DNA of 64,000 bases from Hyphomicrobiales bacterium (GCA_900468805.1 UEIF01000040.1:1-64000), one strand, 5' to 3'. Positions 40,783 to 50,131 are shown, counted from the first letter of the stretch. A program made the numbers and translations. The notes: generated by a model not told the origin, from the letters alone.

Positions 40783-42033
40783 TCAGGCCTTCGGCATGAT
40801 CCCCGGCTGGTCGGCGGGAAATTTCGCTATGTCCTGGACACTGATATTGAGATGCTGGGCAACGAGGGCTGCCGGTGTATGGGTCAGCCACGAGGAGAGG
40901 CCGACTTCCTGATATTCAGCCACTTTAAAGACCGCGACGAACTGAAGGTCCGTCTTGCCGGTATTTTCGATGATATGGCCCTGGCTGCGTTTGACATAGC
41001 CGATATCGCCGGGTCGGAAGTCGGCGGTCTGGCTGCGCGGGCCGGCATCGAACACCGTCATGCGGCCTTCGCCCTTGATCCAGTACTGCCATTCGTCGGC
41101 ATTCGGATGCCAGTGCATTTCGCGCACGCCGCCCGGCTTGATCGTCTCGATCGCCGCAGCGATCGTCTTCGACACCTTGAAGATGTTGCTGTCGGCAAGC
41201 TGGATCGTGCCCGACGCATTCTGCTTCAGCGGTGCCGAAGCCGTCAGCCTGTAGGTGAAAGGGTAGGGCGGCAGGCCTGCGGAAGCTACGGCCTCCTGGT
41301 CGGCCGAAAGCGGACCTGGTTCCTTGCCCTGAAAGATCCAGAGATCCTGTAACGGGATGTTCTTGAACGTGTCCTGCGGCACCCCGAAGTTCTTGGCAAG
41401 CAGCTCCGGCGATGTATGAGCCAGCCAGTCGGTCAGGAGCAGCGTCCCGTATTCGGACTGGTCGCCCTCGTCGAAGACGAGGACGAATTCGGCGCCTTCG
41501 GGCCCAAGGCCCTGCAGCGAATGCGGGAAGCCGGCTGGAAAATACCAGAGATCGCCAGCCTCGACGTCCTGCACATAGGCACGGCCCTGCGGATCAAGCA
41601 CAGTCACCCGGCAGCGGCCATTGGTCATGATCGCCCATTCGGAAGCCCGGTGCCAATGCATCTCGCGGATGCCGCCGGGGCCGAGGCGCATGTTGACGCC
41701 GGAGACCGCTTGGGAAATCGCGAAATCGGCCTGCGTCACCTGCCGTGCCCAGCCGCCGTTCTGGATGCGCTTGGGTGCATTGTTGAATGATCCCCAAAAG
41801 AGCTGCATATCGCCGACATCGGTTGCCGGCGGATTGCCGAACGCGGGAAACTGATCGTTGATCGCAGGGTTCTTCGGGCCGGGATCGGAGAGCCCGGCAG
41901 GATTGGCATTAATGGCGCCTTCTGCGGGCTGATCGGGGTTGCCGAAGCTTGCCGCGCGCGCAGCACCCGCCGCCAGTGCCGTTCCGCCCATCGCTCCAAG
42001 CGCTAGAACCGTACGTCTAGAAAGAGGTTCCAT
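40783..42033 (-). CDS. Bicupin oxalate decarboxylase, Tat-exported
   Basis: A 416-aa bicupin. The N-terminus has a twin-arginine signal (SRRTVLALGAMGGTALAAGA, cleavage near ARA). Each cupin has the Mn-binding set: HWHRASEWAIMTNGRCRV with FPAGFPHSLQ in the first, and HWHPNADEWQYWIKGEGRM with SQGHIIENTG in the second. The N-domain lid is DQSEYGT in place of the SENST of Bacillus OxdC. The catalytic Glu is kept, which favours decarboxylase over oxidase activity, but the neighbouring residues differ. It would turn oxalate to formate and CO2 in the periplasm. A terminator follows. Confidence 0.87.
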   Translation of the reverse strand: MEPLSRRTVLALGAMGGTALAAGAARAASFGNPDQPAEGAINANPAGLSDPGPKNPAINDQFPAFGNPPATDVGDMQLFWGSFNNAPKRIQNGGWARQVTQADFAISQAVSGVNMRLGPGGIREMHWHRASEWAIMTNGRCRVTVLDPQGRAYVQDVEAGDLWYFPAGFPHSLQGLGPEGAEFVLVFDEGDQSEYGTLLLTDWLAHTSPELLAKNFGVPQDTFKNIPLQDLWIFQGKEPGPLSADQEAVASAGLPPYPFTYRLTASAPLKQNASGTIQLADSNIFKVSKTIAAAIETIKPGGVREMHWHPNADEWQYWIKGEGRMTVFDAGPRSQTADFRPGDIGYVKRSQGHIIENTGKTDLQFVAVFKVAEYQEVGLSSWLTHTPAALVAQHLNISVQDIAKFPADQPGIMPKA

Positions 42034-42064
42034 GGTTTTAATCCTTTCGTGTCGATTGGGAGGG

Positions 42065-45000
42065 TTATTCCGCCGGAGCTTGCGTTGAGGCGCCGGTGGT
42101 GGCGTGCCGTCTGCGGCTGACGAATTCGCTCAGCTTTTCCAGGTAGAGGTAGACGACCGGCGTGGTGTAGAGCGTCATCACCTGGCTGATGAGCAGGCCG
42201 CCGACCATGGCATAGCCGAGCGGCTGGCGCAGTTCCGAGCCGGTGCCGTGGCCGAGCATCAGCGGCAGGCCGGCAAGAAGTGCCGCCGCTGTCGTCATGA
42301 TGATCGGACGGAAGCGCAGGAGACAGGCCTGACGGATTGCGTCTTCCGGCGACAGTCCCTGCTCGCGCTGGGCGGCAATAGCGAAGTCGACGATCATGAT
42401 GCCGTTCTTCTTGACGATGCCGATCAAGAGGATCACGCCGATCAGCGCGATGACGGTAAAGTCGAAGCCGAAGGCCCAGAGCATGGCGAGAGCACCAAGA
42501 CCGGCGGAGGGGAGCGTCGACAGGATCGTCAGCGGATGGAAATAGCTCTCGTAGAGCACCCCGAGGATCAGATAGATCACAGCAATCGCAGCGAGCACCA
42601 GCAGCGGTTCGCTTGAGAGCGAACTCTGATAGGCCTGCGCATTGCCCTGGAACGTGCCGATGACGGTTGCCGGCTTGCCGAGATCGGTCTCAGCGTTGTT
42701 GATCGCGGCAACCGCCTGGCTGAGTGCGGTCCCTTTTGCGAGGTTGAAGGAGAGTGTGACGGCCGGAAATTGGCTCTGGTGGTTGACGGCAAGCACGGCC
42801 GTCGGCTCCGTCGTCTGCTTGACGAGCTGGTTCAAGGGAACCTGCTCGCCGGTCAGCGGCGATTTGATGTAGAGGCCGTTGATCGCCAGCGGCGACTTCT
42901 GGAACTGGGGGGCAAGCTCGAGAACCACATGGTAGCTGTTCAGGTCGGTGAAATACTGGGTGACCTGGCGCTGGCCGAAAGCATCGTTAAGCGTATCGTC
43001 GATCATTTGCGGCGCAATGCCGAAGCGCGATGCCTGGTCACGGTCGATCGTAAGCGTGACGGTAGCGCCGCTATTCTGCTGGTCGGTGGCGACATCGGTC
43101 AGCTCCGGCAGCGTCTTGAATGTGGCAAGCAGCTTGGCTGCCCAGTCGTCCAACTCGTCGGCATTGCCGTCCTGCAGCGTATATTGGAACTGCGTGGCCG
43201 AAGCCCGTCCGCCGACGTTGATATCCTGCGCCGGCTGCAGGAAGAGTTCTGCGCCCTGCATCTGCGCGAGTTTCGGACGAAGCCGGTTGATGATTTCGCT
43301 TGCCGAGGCATCGCGCTGGTCTTCAGGCTTCAGCGTGATGAACATGCGGCCGTTATTGACGGTCTGGCCCGCCCCGCTGCCGACGGCCATGCCGACGGTC
43401 GCAACCCCGGGATCGCTGGCAACGACATTGCCTGCCTCGAGCTGGTGACGCGACATTTCAGCGAAGGAAATATCCTGCGCGGCTTCAAGTGTACCGGTGA
43501 TTAGGCCGGTGTCCTGGATCGGGAAGAAGCCTTTGGGAATATTGACGAACAGGAAGCCGGTTGCCGCAAGCGAAGCGATGAAGACTGTCATGGTCAGCCG
43601 GTGATGGCGCAGCGCGATATCGAGCGTGTAGCGGTAAGCGGCAAGAAGCCCGTCGAACGCCTTCTCGCTCATTGCATAAAGCTTGCCATGGTTGGTGTCT
43701 TTTTCCGGCTTAAGGAAACGTGAACTCATCATCGGTGTGATGGTCAGCGAGACGATTGCCGAGACGACGATCGTCATCGTCACTGTGATTGCGAACTCGC
43801 GGAACAGCCGGCCGACAATTCCGCCCATCAGGAGCAGCGGAATGAAGACGGCGACGAGCGAGATACTGATCGAAATGATGGTGAAGCCGATTTCGCGCGC
43901 GCCGTCGATTGCCGCCTGTTTCGGCGTTTTGTCCATCTCCATATGGCGATGGATGTTCTCGACCATGACGATCGCATCGTCGACGACGAAACCGACGGCG
44001 ATACTCAAGCCCATCAGCGAGAGATTATCGAGGCTGAAGCCTACGACATACATCAGCGCCAATGTGGCCAGGAGCGCCAGCGGCACGGTGACGCTCGGGA
44101 TCACCGTCACCCAGACATTGCGCAGGAAGACGAAGATCACCATGACCACAAGGGCGATGGTAATAACAAGCGTCGTTTCGACATCCGCCACCGAGGCGCG
44201 GATCGTGGTTGTCCGGTCGCTGAGGATGGAGAGGTGGAGGGCCGCCGGGGCGATCGACTGAAGCTGCGGCAGCGCGGCGCGGATCGCACCGACCGTATCG
44301 ATGATGTTGGCGCCCGGCAGTTTGAAGATCGGCAGGAGGATTGCCTGCTTGCCATCGGCCCAGGCTGCCAGCTGATCGTTCTCCGGTCCGTCGATCGCCT
44401 GGCCGATATCGCTGATGCGCACCGGAGCGCCGTCGCGATAAGCGACGATCGAATCGTTCCAGGGGGCGGCCTTGAGGAGCTGGTCATTGTCATAGATCGT
44501 GTAGGTGTGCTCTCCACCCTGCACACTGCCTTTCGGTGAGTTGCTGGTGATGCTGGTCACGGCGCTGCGGATATCCTCAAGCGAAAGTCCCATCTCGGCG
44601 ATCTTGCCGGGATCGATCTGCAGGCGCACGGCCGGCTTCTGCTGTCCGAAGATCAGAACCTGCGAAACGCCGTCGATCTGGCTGACATGCTGGGCGAGCA
44701 CGCTTTCGGCAAAATCGTCGACTTGCGTCAGCGGCAGTGTATCCGAAGTGAGCGCAAGAACCATGACCGGCGGATCGGCGGGATTGACCTTGCGATAGGT
44801 TGGCGGCGAAGGCAGGTCCGTCGGCAATTGCCCTCCGGCTGCGTTGATTGCGGTCTGCACGTCCTGGGCGGCGCTATCGACGTCGCGCGACAGATCGAAT
44901 TGCAGAGTGATCGCGCTCGAGCCGAGCGTGCTCGTCGAGGTCATCTGGGTGACGCCGGGGATCTGGCCGAACTGCCGCTCCAGCGGCTGGGTTACCGCCG

Positions 45001-45181
45001 ATGCCATCGTCTTCGGATCGGCGCCGGGGAGCTGTGTCGAGACCTGGATTGTCGGAAAATCGACTTGCGGCAGGGGTGCAACCGGCAGCAGAGGGTAGGC
45101 GACGATACCGAGGCCGAAGAGACCTGCCATCATTAGCGAGGCGGCGATCGGCCGCTCGATGAACCAGGAGGAGATCGACAT
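42065..45181 (-). CDS. RND multidrug efflux permease (MdtB/MdtC-like)
   Basis: A 1038-aa inner-membrane proton antiporter of the HAE1 RND family. The N-terminus (FIERPIAASLMMAGLFGLGI, then LPQVDFPTIQVSTQLPGADP) and the TM4 relay (GFVVDDAIVMVENIHRHME, two Asp) are diagnostic, with PNGF-like and second-half repeats present. The sequence resembles MdtB/MdtC rather than AcrB. Only one RND gene is present, so it would act as a homotrimer with the adaptor encoded 3 bp upstream and a TolC from elsewhere. Full length. Confidence 0.93.
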   Translation of the reverse strand: MSISSWFIERPIAASLMMAGLFGLGIVAYPLLPVAPLPQVDFPTIQVSTQLPGADPKTMASAVTQPLERQFGQIPGVTQMTSTSTLGSSAITLQFDLSRDVDSAAQDVQTAINAAGGQLPTDLPSPPTYRKVNPADPPVMVLALTSDTLPLTQVDDFAESVLAQHVSQIDGVSQVLIFGQQKPAVRLQIDPGKIAEMGLSLEDIRSAVTSITSNSPKGSVQGGEHTYTIYDNDQLLKAAPWNDSIVAYRDGAPVRISDIGQAIDGPENDQLAAWADGKQAILLPIFKLPGANIIDTVGAIRAALPQLQSIAPAALHLSILSDRTTTIRASVADVETTLVITIALVVMVIFVFLRNVWVTVIPSVTVPLALLATLALMYVVGFSLDNLSLMGLSIAVGFVVDDAIVMVENIHRHMEMDKTPKQAAIDGAREIGFTIISISISLVAVFIPLLLMGGIVGRLFREFAITVTMTIVVSAIVSLTITPMMSSRFLKPEKDTNHGKLYAMSEKAFDGLLAAYRYTLDIALRHHRLTMTVFIASLAATGFLFVNIPKGFFPIQDTGLITGTLEAAQDISFAEMSRHQLEAGNVVASDPGVATVGMAVGSGAGQTVNNGRMFITLKPEDQRDASASEIINRLRPKLAQMQGAELFLQPAQDINVGGRASATQFQYTLQDGNADELDDWAAKLLATFKTLPELTDVATDQQNSGATVTLTIDRDQASRFGIAPQMIDDTLNDAFGQRQVTQYFTDLNSYHVVLELAPQFQKSPLAINGLYIKSPLTGEQVPLNQLVKQTTEPTAVLAVNHQSQFPAVTLSFNLAKGTALSQAVAAINNAETDLGKPATVIGTFQGNAQAYQSSLSSEPLLVLAAIAVIYLILGVLYESYFHPLTILSTLPSAGLGALAMLWAFGFDFTVIALIGVILLIGIVKKNGIMIVDFAIAAQREQGLSPEDAIRQACLLRFRPIIMTTAAALLAGLPLMLGHGTGSELRQPLGYAMVGGLLISQVMTLYTTPVVYLYLEKLSEFVSRRRHATTGASTQAPAE

Positions 45182-45184
45182 GGC

Positions 45185-46384
45185 CTACTCCTTGCTGGCA
45201 GCTTGCGTAGCGGCCGCCTGTTGAATGCTGACATGAGTGCCGACATCCAGCCGATACTGGCCCGACGTGACGACCTGTTCGTTGCCGGAAAGGCCCTTTT
45301 CGATGACGGCGTGGCCGCTCTCGATAGGCCCGGGGGTGACCTTGCGCACTGCAGCCGTGCCGGTGGCATCGATAACGTAGACGAAGAAGCCGTCCTCTCC
45401 CCGCTCAAGTGCTGCGGAAGGAATGGTCACGGCCTTCTGGAGCGTCTGCTGCTTGACCCTCAGCGTCACGAATTGACCAGGCCAGAGCGCATCATCCTTG
45501 TTCTCAAAAATCGATTTGATGCGGATCGTGCCGCTTGCCTGATCGATTTCGTTGTCGATGAGCGAGAGCGTGCCTGACGCAAGCTGCCGCGACTGGTCCA
45601 TCGACATCGCCGTCACCTCGACCGGGCCGGCCTTCAGCGCGTCGCGCACAGCATCGAGATCGTCCTCACGCAGTGTGGAGACAACCGTGATTGGCTGTGT
45701 CTGGGTGATCGTGACGATCGAGGTCGTATCGGTCGTGTGGACCTCGTTGCCGGCGTCGATCCGACGGATACCCGTGCGGCCGTCGATCGGCGAGCGGATT
45801 TGCGTGTAGGAGAGCGAGATGTCAGCGGCCTCCTTGGCCGCCTGATCCTGCACGAGCTGTGCCTGTGCACTTGCCACCATGCTTTGCTGCTGTTCAACAG
45901 TTTCCTGCGTGACGATCTGCTGCTGGCCCAGTTTCTGGTCCTTGCCGAGCAGATATTGGGCGTTGGCGAGGTCGGCCTGGTCCTGCTTGATCTTTGCGGC
46001 AGCCTGATCGTCAGCTGCCTGGAAAGGGCGAGGGTCGATGATGGCGAGCACATCGCCCTTCTTGACGGCCTGCCCCTCGTCAAACATCACGCTCTGGAGC
46101 TCTCCGTCGACACGCGTCGTGATATTGACCGTATAGTTCGCCTGCACCGTGCCAAGGCCGTCGAGATAGACAGGCACGTCGGTAACGTCAGGTGTCGCGA
46201 CCTCGACCGGCACGGGCGGCGACTTCGGCTCCGGGGCGGCAATGGTCGGCTCCGTCCCTGCAAACCAGAAGGCTGTGGCCGATCCGCCCGCAACGGCGAG
46301 AATGGCGGCAGCAGCAAGGATCGCCGGTTTCCGGCGACGACGGGGTTCAGTCATGATGCGGATGGATGTCACTGCCGGCTCCAT
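45185..46384 (-). CDS. RND efflux periplasmic adaptor (MdtA-like)
   Basis: A 399-aa membrane-fusion protein. One N-terminal anchor helix (AILAAAAILAVAGGSATAFW) is followed by lipoyl half-motifs (VNITTRVDGELQSVMFDEGQ, then AVKKGDVLAIIDPRPFQAA), a helical hairpin (QIVTQETVEQQQSMVASAQA) and beta-barrel domains. The start could be ATG 46384 or ATG 46354 (MTEPRRRRKPAIL); the second puts the basic residues just before the membrane helix. It forms an operon with the RND permease and links it to an outer-membrane channel. Confidence 0.9.
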   Translation of the reverse strand: MEPAVTSIRIMTEPRRRRKPAILAAAAILAVAGGSATAFWFAGTEPTIAAPEPKSPPVPVEVATPDVTDVPVYLDGLGTVQANYTVNITTRVDGELQSVMFDEGQAVKKGDVLAIIDPRPFQAADDQAAAKIKQDQADLANAQYLLGKDQKLGQQQIVTQETVEQQQSMVASAQAQLVQDQAAKEAADISLSYTQIRSPIDGRTGIRRIDAGNEVHTTDTTSIVTITQTQPITVVSTLREDDLDAVRDALKAGPVEVTAMSMDQSRQLASGTLSLIDNEIDQASGTIRIKSIFENKDDALWPGQFVTLRVKQQTLQKAVTIPSAALERGEDGFFVYVIDATGTAAVRKVTPGPIESGHAVIEKGLSGNEQVVTSGQYRLDVGTHVSIQQAAATQAASKE

Positions 46385-46545
46385 AGACTAAAGGTTGAAT
46401 TATGCTGCAACGGCCGCCGGCATTGGGCGGCCTCTGTATCTGTCTCCTGAATTGACGGTGGTGCCGAGGCCAGGGGTCAGGCTGCTGATTATCCGCAGCC
46501 GACCGGCGCTTCTGTGTCCTGCCGGATCAATTCAATGCGAGAAGG

Positions 46546-46806
46546 CTACGTCCGGGCGGGCATCGGCGCATCTATACGCAGGTCTAGTCGCCGTTCCCCA
46601 TAGGTATACGCTCCCGCATCCGGGCAGCCGGCGGCACGCAGAAGGACCGGCGCTAAGAGCATGTAAGCGGTTTCCCACGCCTCCGGTCTTACTGGCGACC
46701 GAATAAGCTGATACTGGACGGCGTCGGCGAGCTTAGAGGCATCGTCAGGTTGTCGAACCCGTTCACGCAGGCTCAGTTGTCGCGGGCGCTTACGGAGGCT
46801 TGTCAA
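46546..46806 (-). CDS. Hypothetical small protein
   Basis: An 86-aa frame with protein-like composition (RVRQPDDASKLADAVQYQLI, then PEAWETAYMLLAPVLLRAAG and CPDAGAYTYGERRLDLRI). It resembles small uncharacterised rhizobial proteins, though I cannot name the family. The start is a TTG with no clear ribosome-binding site, so the 5' end is uncertain. The 46385-46545 segment before the adaptor gene shows no gene. Confidence 0.4.
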   Translation of the reverse strand: MTSLRKRPRQLSLRERVRQPDDASKLADAVQYQLIRSPVRPEAWETAYMLLAPVLLRAAGCPDAGAYTYGERRLDLRIDAPMPART

Positions 46807-46827
46807 GGCAGGAGGTGCTTCTGACAG

Positions 46828-47133
46828 TCAGCGAGCCTCTTGATACCCGCGCGTCGCGTTCATCGTCGTTTCGAGAATTCTTGTGATGGGTTCGTCTGCC
46901 AATCGATAGAAAATCATTTGCGCATTTCGTCGCGTTCGCACCGTTCCTGCATCGCCCAGCTTCTTCAGGTGTTGCGACACGGCTGACTGGGCCAAACCTA
47001 AGGCGGATACGATAGAGCCGACGTCCATCTCACGATCGTTCAGCATCAGCATGATCCTTAACCGATGCGGGTTCGCCAGAGAGCTTAGTACAACCGAAGC
47101 GCGGTCGGTAGCAAAAGCTATGCCGTGGTCCAC
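46828..47133 (-). CDS. ArsR-family transcriptional regulator
   Basis: A 101-aa winged-helix protein: VVLSSLANPHRLRIMLMLND, then VGSIVSALGLAQSAVSQHLK and KLGDAGTVRTRRNAQMIFYR. It has the ArsR/SmtB fold but no CXC or other metal-binding Cys, so it may respond to redox or an organic signal, as BigR and SoxR-type members do, or act without ligand. It is divergent from the gene at 47289. Confidence 0.88.
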   Translation of the reverse strand: MDHGIAFATDRASVVLSSLANPHRLRIMLMLNDREMDVGSIVSALGLAQSAVSQHLKKLGDAGTVRTRRNAQMIFYRLADEPITRILETTMNATRGYQEAR

Positions 47134-47288
47134 TGTACGTCCTCTACACTCGACTTTCCTATATGTGTTGAGCGCGATTCGTGGAAGGGCGTCTAGCCTT
47201 TGCCGTTATCGCACGAACGCCTCGGACCAAAGTCCAATGTAAAAAGCTTCTGGTTGTAGTAGCAATTGGTGAACTCGGGGAGAAAAGT

Positions 47289-47597
47289 ATGACTCTGGCG
47301 ACGGAAATCCGTGATGCATGCCTTCTTTTGCCAAAGCTCGACCATGGAAACCGCTACTGTCTGATTCAGCGGATCCTGAGACAGCTTCAGGCCTATCGAA
47401 GAACGGCGCTACACGGCGTGCCGCCGGAGCGACGGTTCTGGATCGAAACACTGATCGATTGCGTTGGAGCTTCCATGGATGAGATCGCAGAAATGGAGAG
47501 CGCAGAGCTCCTCCTGATACTGGTGGAGTTTGAGAAACTTATCGGCGTTCTGGACGAAATAGCGATGTCTAAAACTGCCATCTCCGCGCTCCATTGA
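47289..47597 (+). CDS. Hypothetical helical protein
   Basis: A 102-aa protein (MTLATEIRDACLLLPKLDHG, then YCLIQRILRQLQAYRRTALH and MESAELLLILVEFEKLIGVL), rich in Leu and amphipathic helices and without a membrane segment. The start at 47289 is preceded by GGGGAGAA. No family is recognised. It faces the ArsR-type regulator across a 155-bp gap that may hold a shared promoter. Confidence 0.5.
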   Translation: MTLATEIRDACLLLPKLDHGNRYCLIQRILRQLQAYRRTALHGVPPERRFWIETLIDCVGASMDEIAEMESAELLLILVEFEKLIGVLDEIAMSKTAISALH

Positions 47598-47814
47598 TCT
47601 CAGAGCTCAGATTGTTCACCAACTCCGACTTCTTTTTGAGAAGTTCGATCGCAAACTTAAGGACTGCATGTTTCCCAACCATACGGATCGGTCGTCGAAA
47701 ATGGAGCGATGTCCATAAGGGAACACGAGGCGTCCGGGCAGGGCGATGTCCTGTATGGCCTGATGACGGGAACGAAGGCGGCAAAGGGAAAGAAGATGGC
47801 ATTGTTACGCCAGG

Positions 47815-48141
47815 CAACGTCGAACATGCTGACTGCGGGATGCCCGGTAATATGACTGCGAAAACGTATCGGTAGGGCCAACCGCCAGGAGATCGCCTCG
47901 ACGATTGATGCAGAGACGACCTGAGCACACCCACCCGATTGCCTCGCTTTAGTCCTCCAGGATTCGGTTCACGCATCAAAAGCCAACGTGGCTGGTGGAT
48001 GTGTGATGGCGGGACGCGGACGGTAGCGGCATTGAGTTTTCGCGATGGCTCCCATCGGTGGCAATTCGCGATCCCCTTCGGGGATTCCCTAAAGGGCAAT
48101 ATCTGCTTGCGCTAATACAATGTAGAAAATGGATGGAAGGG
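47815..48141. repeat. Degenerate, internally deleted copy of the FGE locus and its promoter
   Basis: Two blocks match the active locus downstream. 47815-48010 resembles 49029-49260 (the FGE 3' end and flank, e.g. GACCTGAGCACACCCACCCG and CCAACGTGGCTGGTGGATGT). 48030-48141 resembles 50215-50335 (the FGE/sulfatase promoter region, including AATACAATGTAGAAAATGGA). In the active locus these blocks are about 1 kb apart with the FGE gene between; here they adjoin. It is a decayed duplicate whose coding core was deleted. No gene is seen in 47598-47814. Confidence 0.7.
48085..48103 (+). promoter_or_regulatory. Sulfatase-regulon 19-nt element, copy 1 (in the decayed duplicate)
   Basis: TTCCCTAAAGGGCAATATC differs in one base from copy 2. 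A TAGAAA hexamer follows after 19 nt (48123), as in copy 2. It lies 164 bp upstream of a small lipoprotein gene. Confidence 0.6.
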
Positions 48142-48266
48142 TGACCTCGTAGTGACAGCGGGAGGATCCAAGCATGCAACCGTTTCCACGCAAGCTGCAG
48201 GCGGAGAAAGTCAGTTTTGAAATCGCTGAGTTGACCGAGCCAAAAACAATCAAAGATCGATATGCC

Positions 48267-48407
48267 ATGCCCCTAAAGCACATTTTCGCCGCAGCAATAT
48301 TACTCTGTACGCTTTCAGGATGCGCAACGACCGGCGCAGAGAACAATTCCTACGCCACCCCCGCCGGGATTGGTCCAGTTCGCGGCAGCGGCATTAACGG
48401 CTACTGA
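48267..48407 (+). CDS. Small lipoprotein
   Basis: A 46-aa protein, ATG at 48267, with a signal segment and lipobox (HIFAAAILLCTLSGCATTGA, Cys 19) and a short Gly/Ser-rich mature part. It resembles the many short entericidin-like or VirB7-size rhizobial lipoproteins, without clear family. It is downstream of the decayed sulfatase-type promoter copy, which may drive it. Confidence 0.45.
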   Translation: MPLKHIFAAAILLCTLSGCATTGAENNSYATPAGIGPVRGSGINGY

Positions 48408-48678
48408 CCCTATCTGAACTCGCGCCGCGTCCTGCTTTATCTCTCCTGCGAGGCGATCGTTCTGCGTTTCGGTCCACGAGAAGTCTCTGGGGTCAACGTC
48501 TGGCGCTGCTGCCAAACATCATGATTACAGTGATGAGCAATCAACGGCAATTACGTCGTTTCGGTCGGGATTGTCTATCGTTGGCTCAACGAAGAACTGT
48601 GTGTCGATACACGGACGTGACCGGACTGAGGAAAGGTTGAGACCGATCGTTTTCTGACGACCAACGAATGGGCCAGAA

Positions 48679-48962
48679 ATGTTTCAGCCGCTTTCGCTCA
48701 TCTTCCACGAGCTGGCGGTGAATGCCGTGACACACGGATCCCTATCTCGCTCGGGCAATGGAAGTCTGGCAATCAGTTGGAGGGCCGGGGCTGGGGACGA
48801 TCATCTCCACGTCGATTGGGACGAACGCGGAGGGTGGTCAGGCCACGAGGCTTCGAAACGGTGATCCTGGGCGCGCTGGTCGAAAAGCAGTTGCGTGGAT
48901 CTATCACCCGCGACTGGAGAGACGCTGGCGTGACGATAGGGCTCGATGTTCTCAGTAAGTGA
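48679..48962 (+). pseudogene. Fragment of an HWE-type sensor histidine kinase
   Basis: One frame gives LSLIFHELAVNAVTHGSLSR, the N-box of the HWE/HisKA_2 kinase ATPase domain, and then DHLHVDWDERGGWSG. Continuation (RGFETVILGALVEKQLRGSI, then TRDWRDAGVTIGLDVLSK and a stop) is in another frame. So it is the C-terminal ATPase domain of a kinase with a frameshift near 48840 and no N-terminal part. 48408-48678 may contain further eroded pieces of it, but nothing recognisable. Confidence 0.65.
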
Positions 48963-49162
48963 TCACGTATTGTGGCGGCCAGAGGGCCGGTCAAAGTGGC
49001 GTCGACGCAGGCATGGTTACGCGCGTCAACACCGAGCATGCAGACTGCGAGATGCACGCCCTAGAACGGCTGCGCAAACGTATAGGTTGGTCCGAAGGCG
49101 ATGAGATCGACTCGCCCCTTGATGCCAAGATCGACCTGAGCACACCCACCCGATGCCCCGCC

Positions 49163-50131
49163 TTAGTCCTTCAGGATTCGCTTGACGCACCTGAAGCCAA
49201 CGTGGCTGGTGGATGTGTCCTCTGGTTCCGCATGGCGGGCGGCGGGACGGTAGCGCCGGCAGTAGTTCGGCGCGCAAAGATGCGATCCGCCTTTCAGCAC
49301 CCGCCTTGGAATTCGTATTTCAGGCTCGCCGGGATCGAAGCTCGCCTCTCGATCGCCGCCTCGGGGATTTTGGGGAATGCAGCATGATTTCGCCGCAGGC
49401 TCCGAATGGCGGGTCGACCAGAAATCCGACGTCCATTCCCAGACGTTGCCGATCATGTCGTGGATGCCGTAGCCGTTCGCCGGGAACGATCCGACAGGTG
49501 ATGTTCTATCCGCTCCTGCGGGCTTTGTGCTCACTGTGGGAAACGCACCCTGCCAGATGTTGGCCATGAGCTTTCCGTCATGGATCAATTGGTCGCCCCA
49601 TGCGAATTCGGCGTCCTCGAGGCCTCCGCGAGCGGCCAGCTCCCATTCGGCCTCGGTTGGCAGGTCCTTCCCGGCCCAGTGGGCATACGCTACGGCGTCG
49701 TTATAGGCAACATGGACGACCGGATGGTCGAGCTTCCCGCGGATATCGCTGCGGCCGCCATAAGGATGCCGCCAGTCGGCGCCGAACTTGAACGACCACC
49801 ACTGTGTGATGTCGGGGCCGACGACGGTTTTCGGCTGAGTGAATACGAGCGATCCGGCGCGCAGCATCCTGGGAATCGCGCCGGGATAGTCGGAAGCCTT
49901 CGGAGTCTTTTCTGCGACGGTGACATGGCCGGTGGCTTTCACGAACGCGGCGAACTGACGGTTGGTCACGGGCGTCACGTCGATCCAGAAGCCGTCAACC
50001 TTTACCGGATGGGCGGGGGCTTCCTCAGGATAGTGTCTATTCGATCCCATGGTGAACATTCGGGCAGGCACCCAGGCGAAGCCTCCAAATCCCGTATCGT
50101 GTGCGTCCACTGCGCTCATGGTCCTGCCCAT
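49163..50131 (-). CDS. Formylglycine-generating enzyme (SUMF1/FGE family)
   Basis: A 322-aa protein that converts the active-site Cys of sulfatases to formylglycine. It starts with GGFAWVPARMFTMGSNRHYP and contains DVTPVTNRQFAAFVKATGH, HPVVHVAYNDAVAYAHWAGK, DLPTEAEWELAARGG and GNVWEWTSDFWST. The two catalytic Cys occur in LCAPNYCRRYRPAARHAEP, and the end is TSHVGFRCVKR. Start at 50131 (MGRTMSAVD); the open frame to 50350 runs through the promoter. No signal peptide is obvious, so it acts in the cytoplasm before sulfatase export. It is divergent from a CTAGR-type sulfatase, its likely client. Confidence 0.93.
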   Translation of the reverse strand: MGRTMSAVDAHDTGFGGFAWVPARMFTMGSNRHYPEEAPAHPVKVDGFWIDVTPVTNRQFAAFVKATGHVTVAEKTPKASDYPGAIPRMLRAGSLVFTQPKTVVGPDITQWWSFKFGADWRHPYGGRSDIRGKLDHPVVHVAYNDAVAYAHWAGKDLPTEAEWELAARGGLEDAEFAWGDQLIHDGKLMANIWQGAFPTVSTKPAGADRTSPVGSFPANGYGIHDMIGNVWEWTSDFWSTRHSEPAAKSCCIPQNPRGGDREASFDPGEPEIRIPRRVLKGGSHLCAPNYCRRYRPAARHAEPEDTSTSHVGFRCVKRILKD

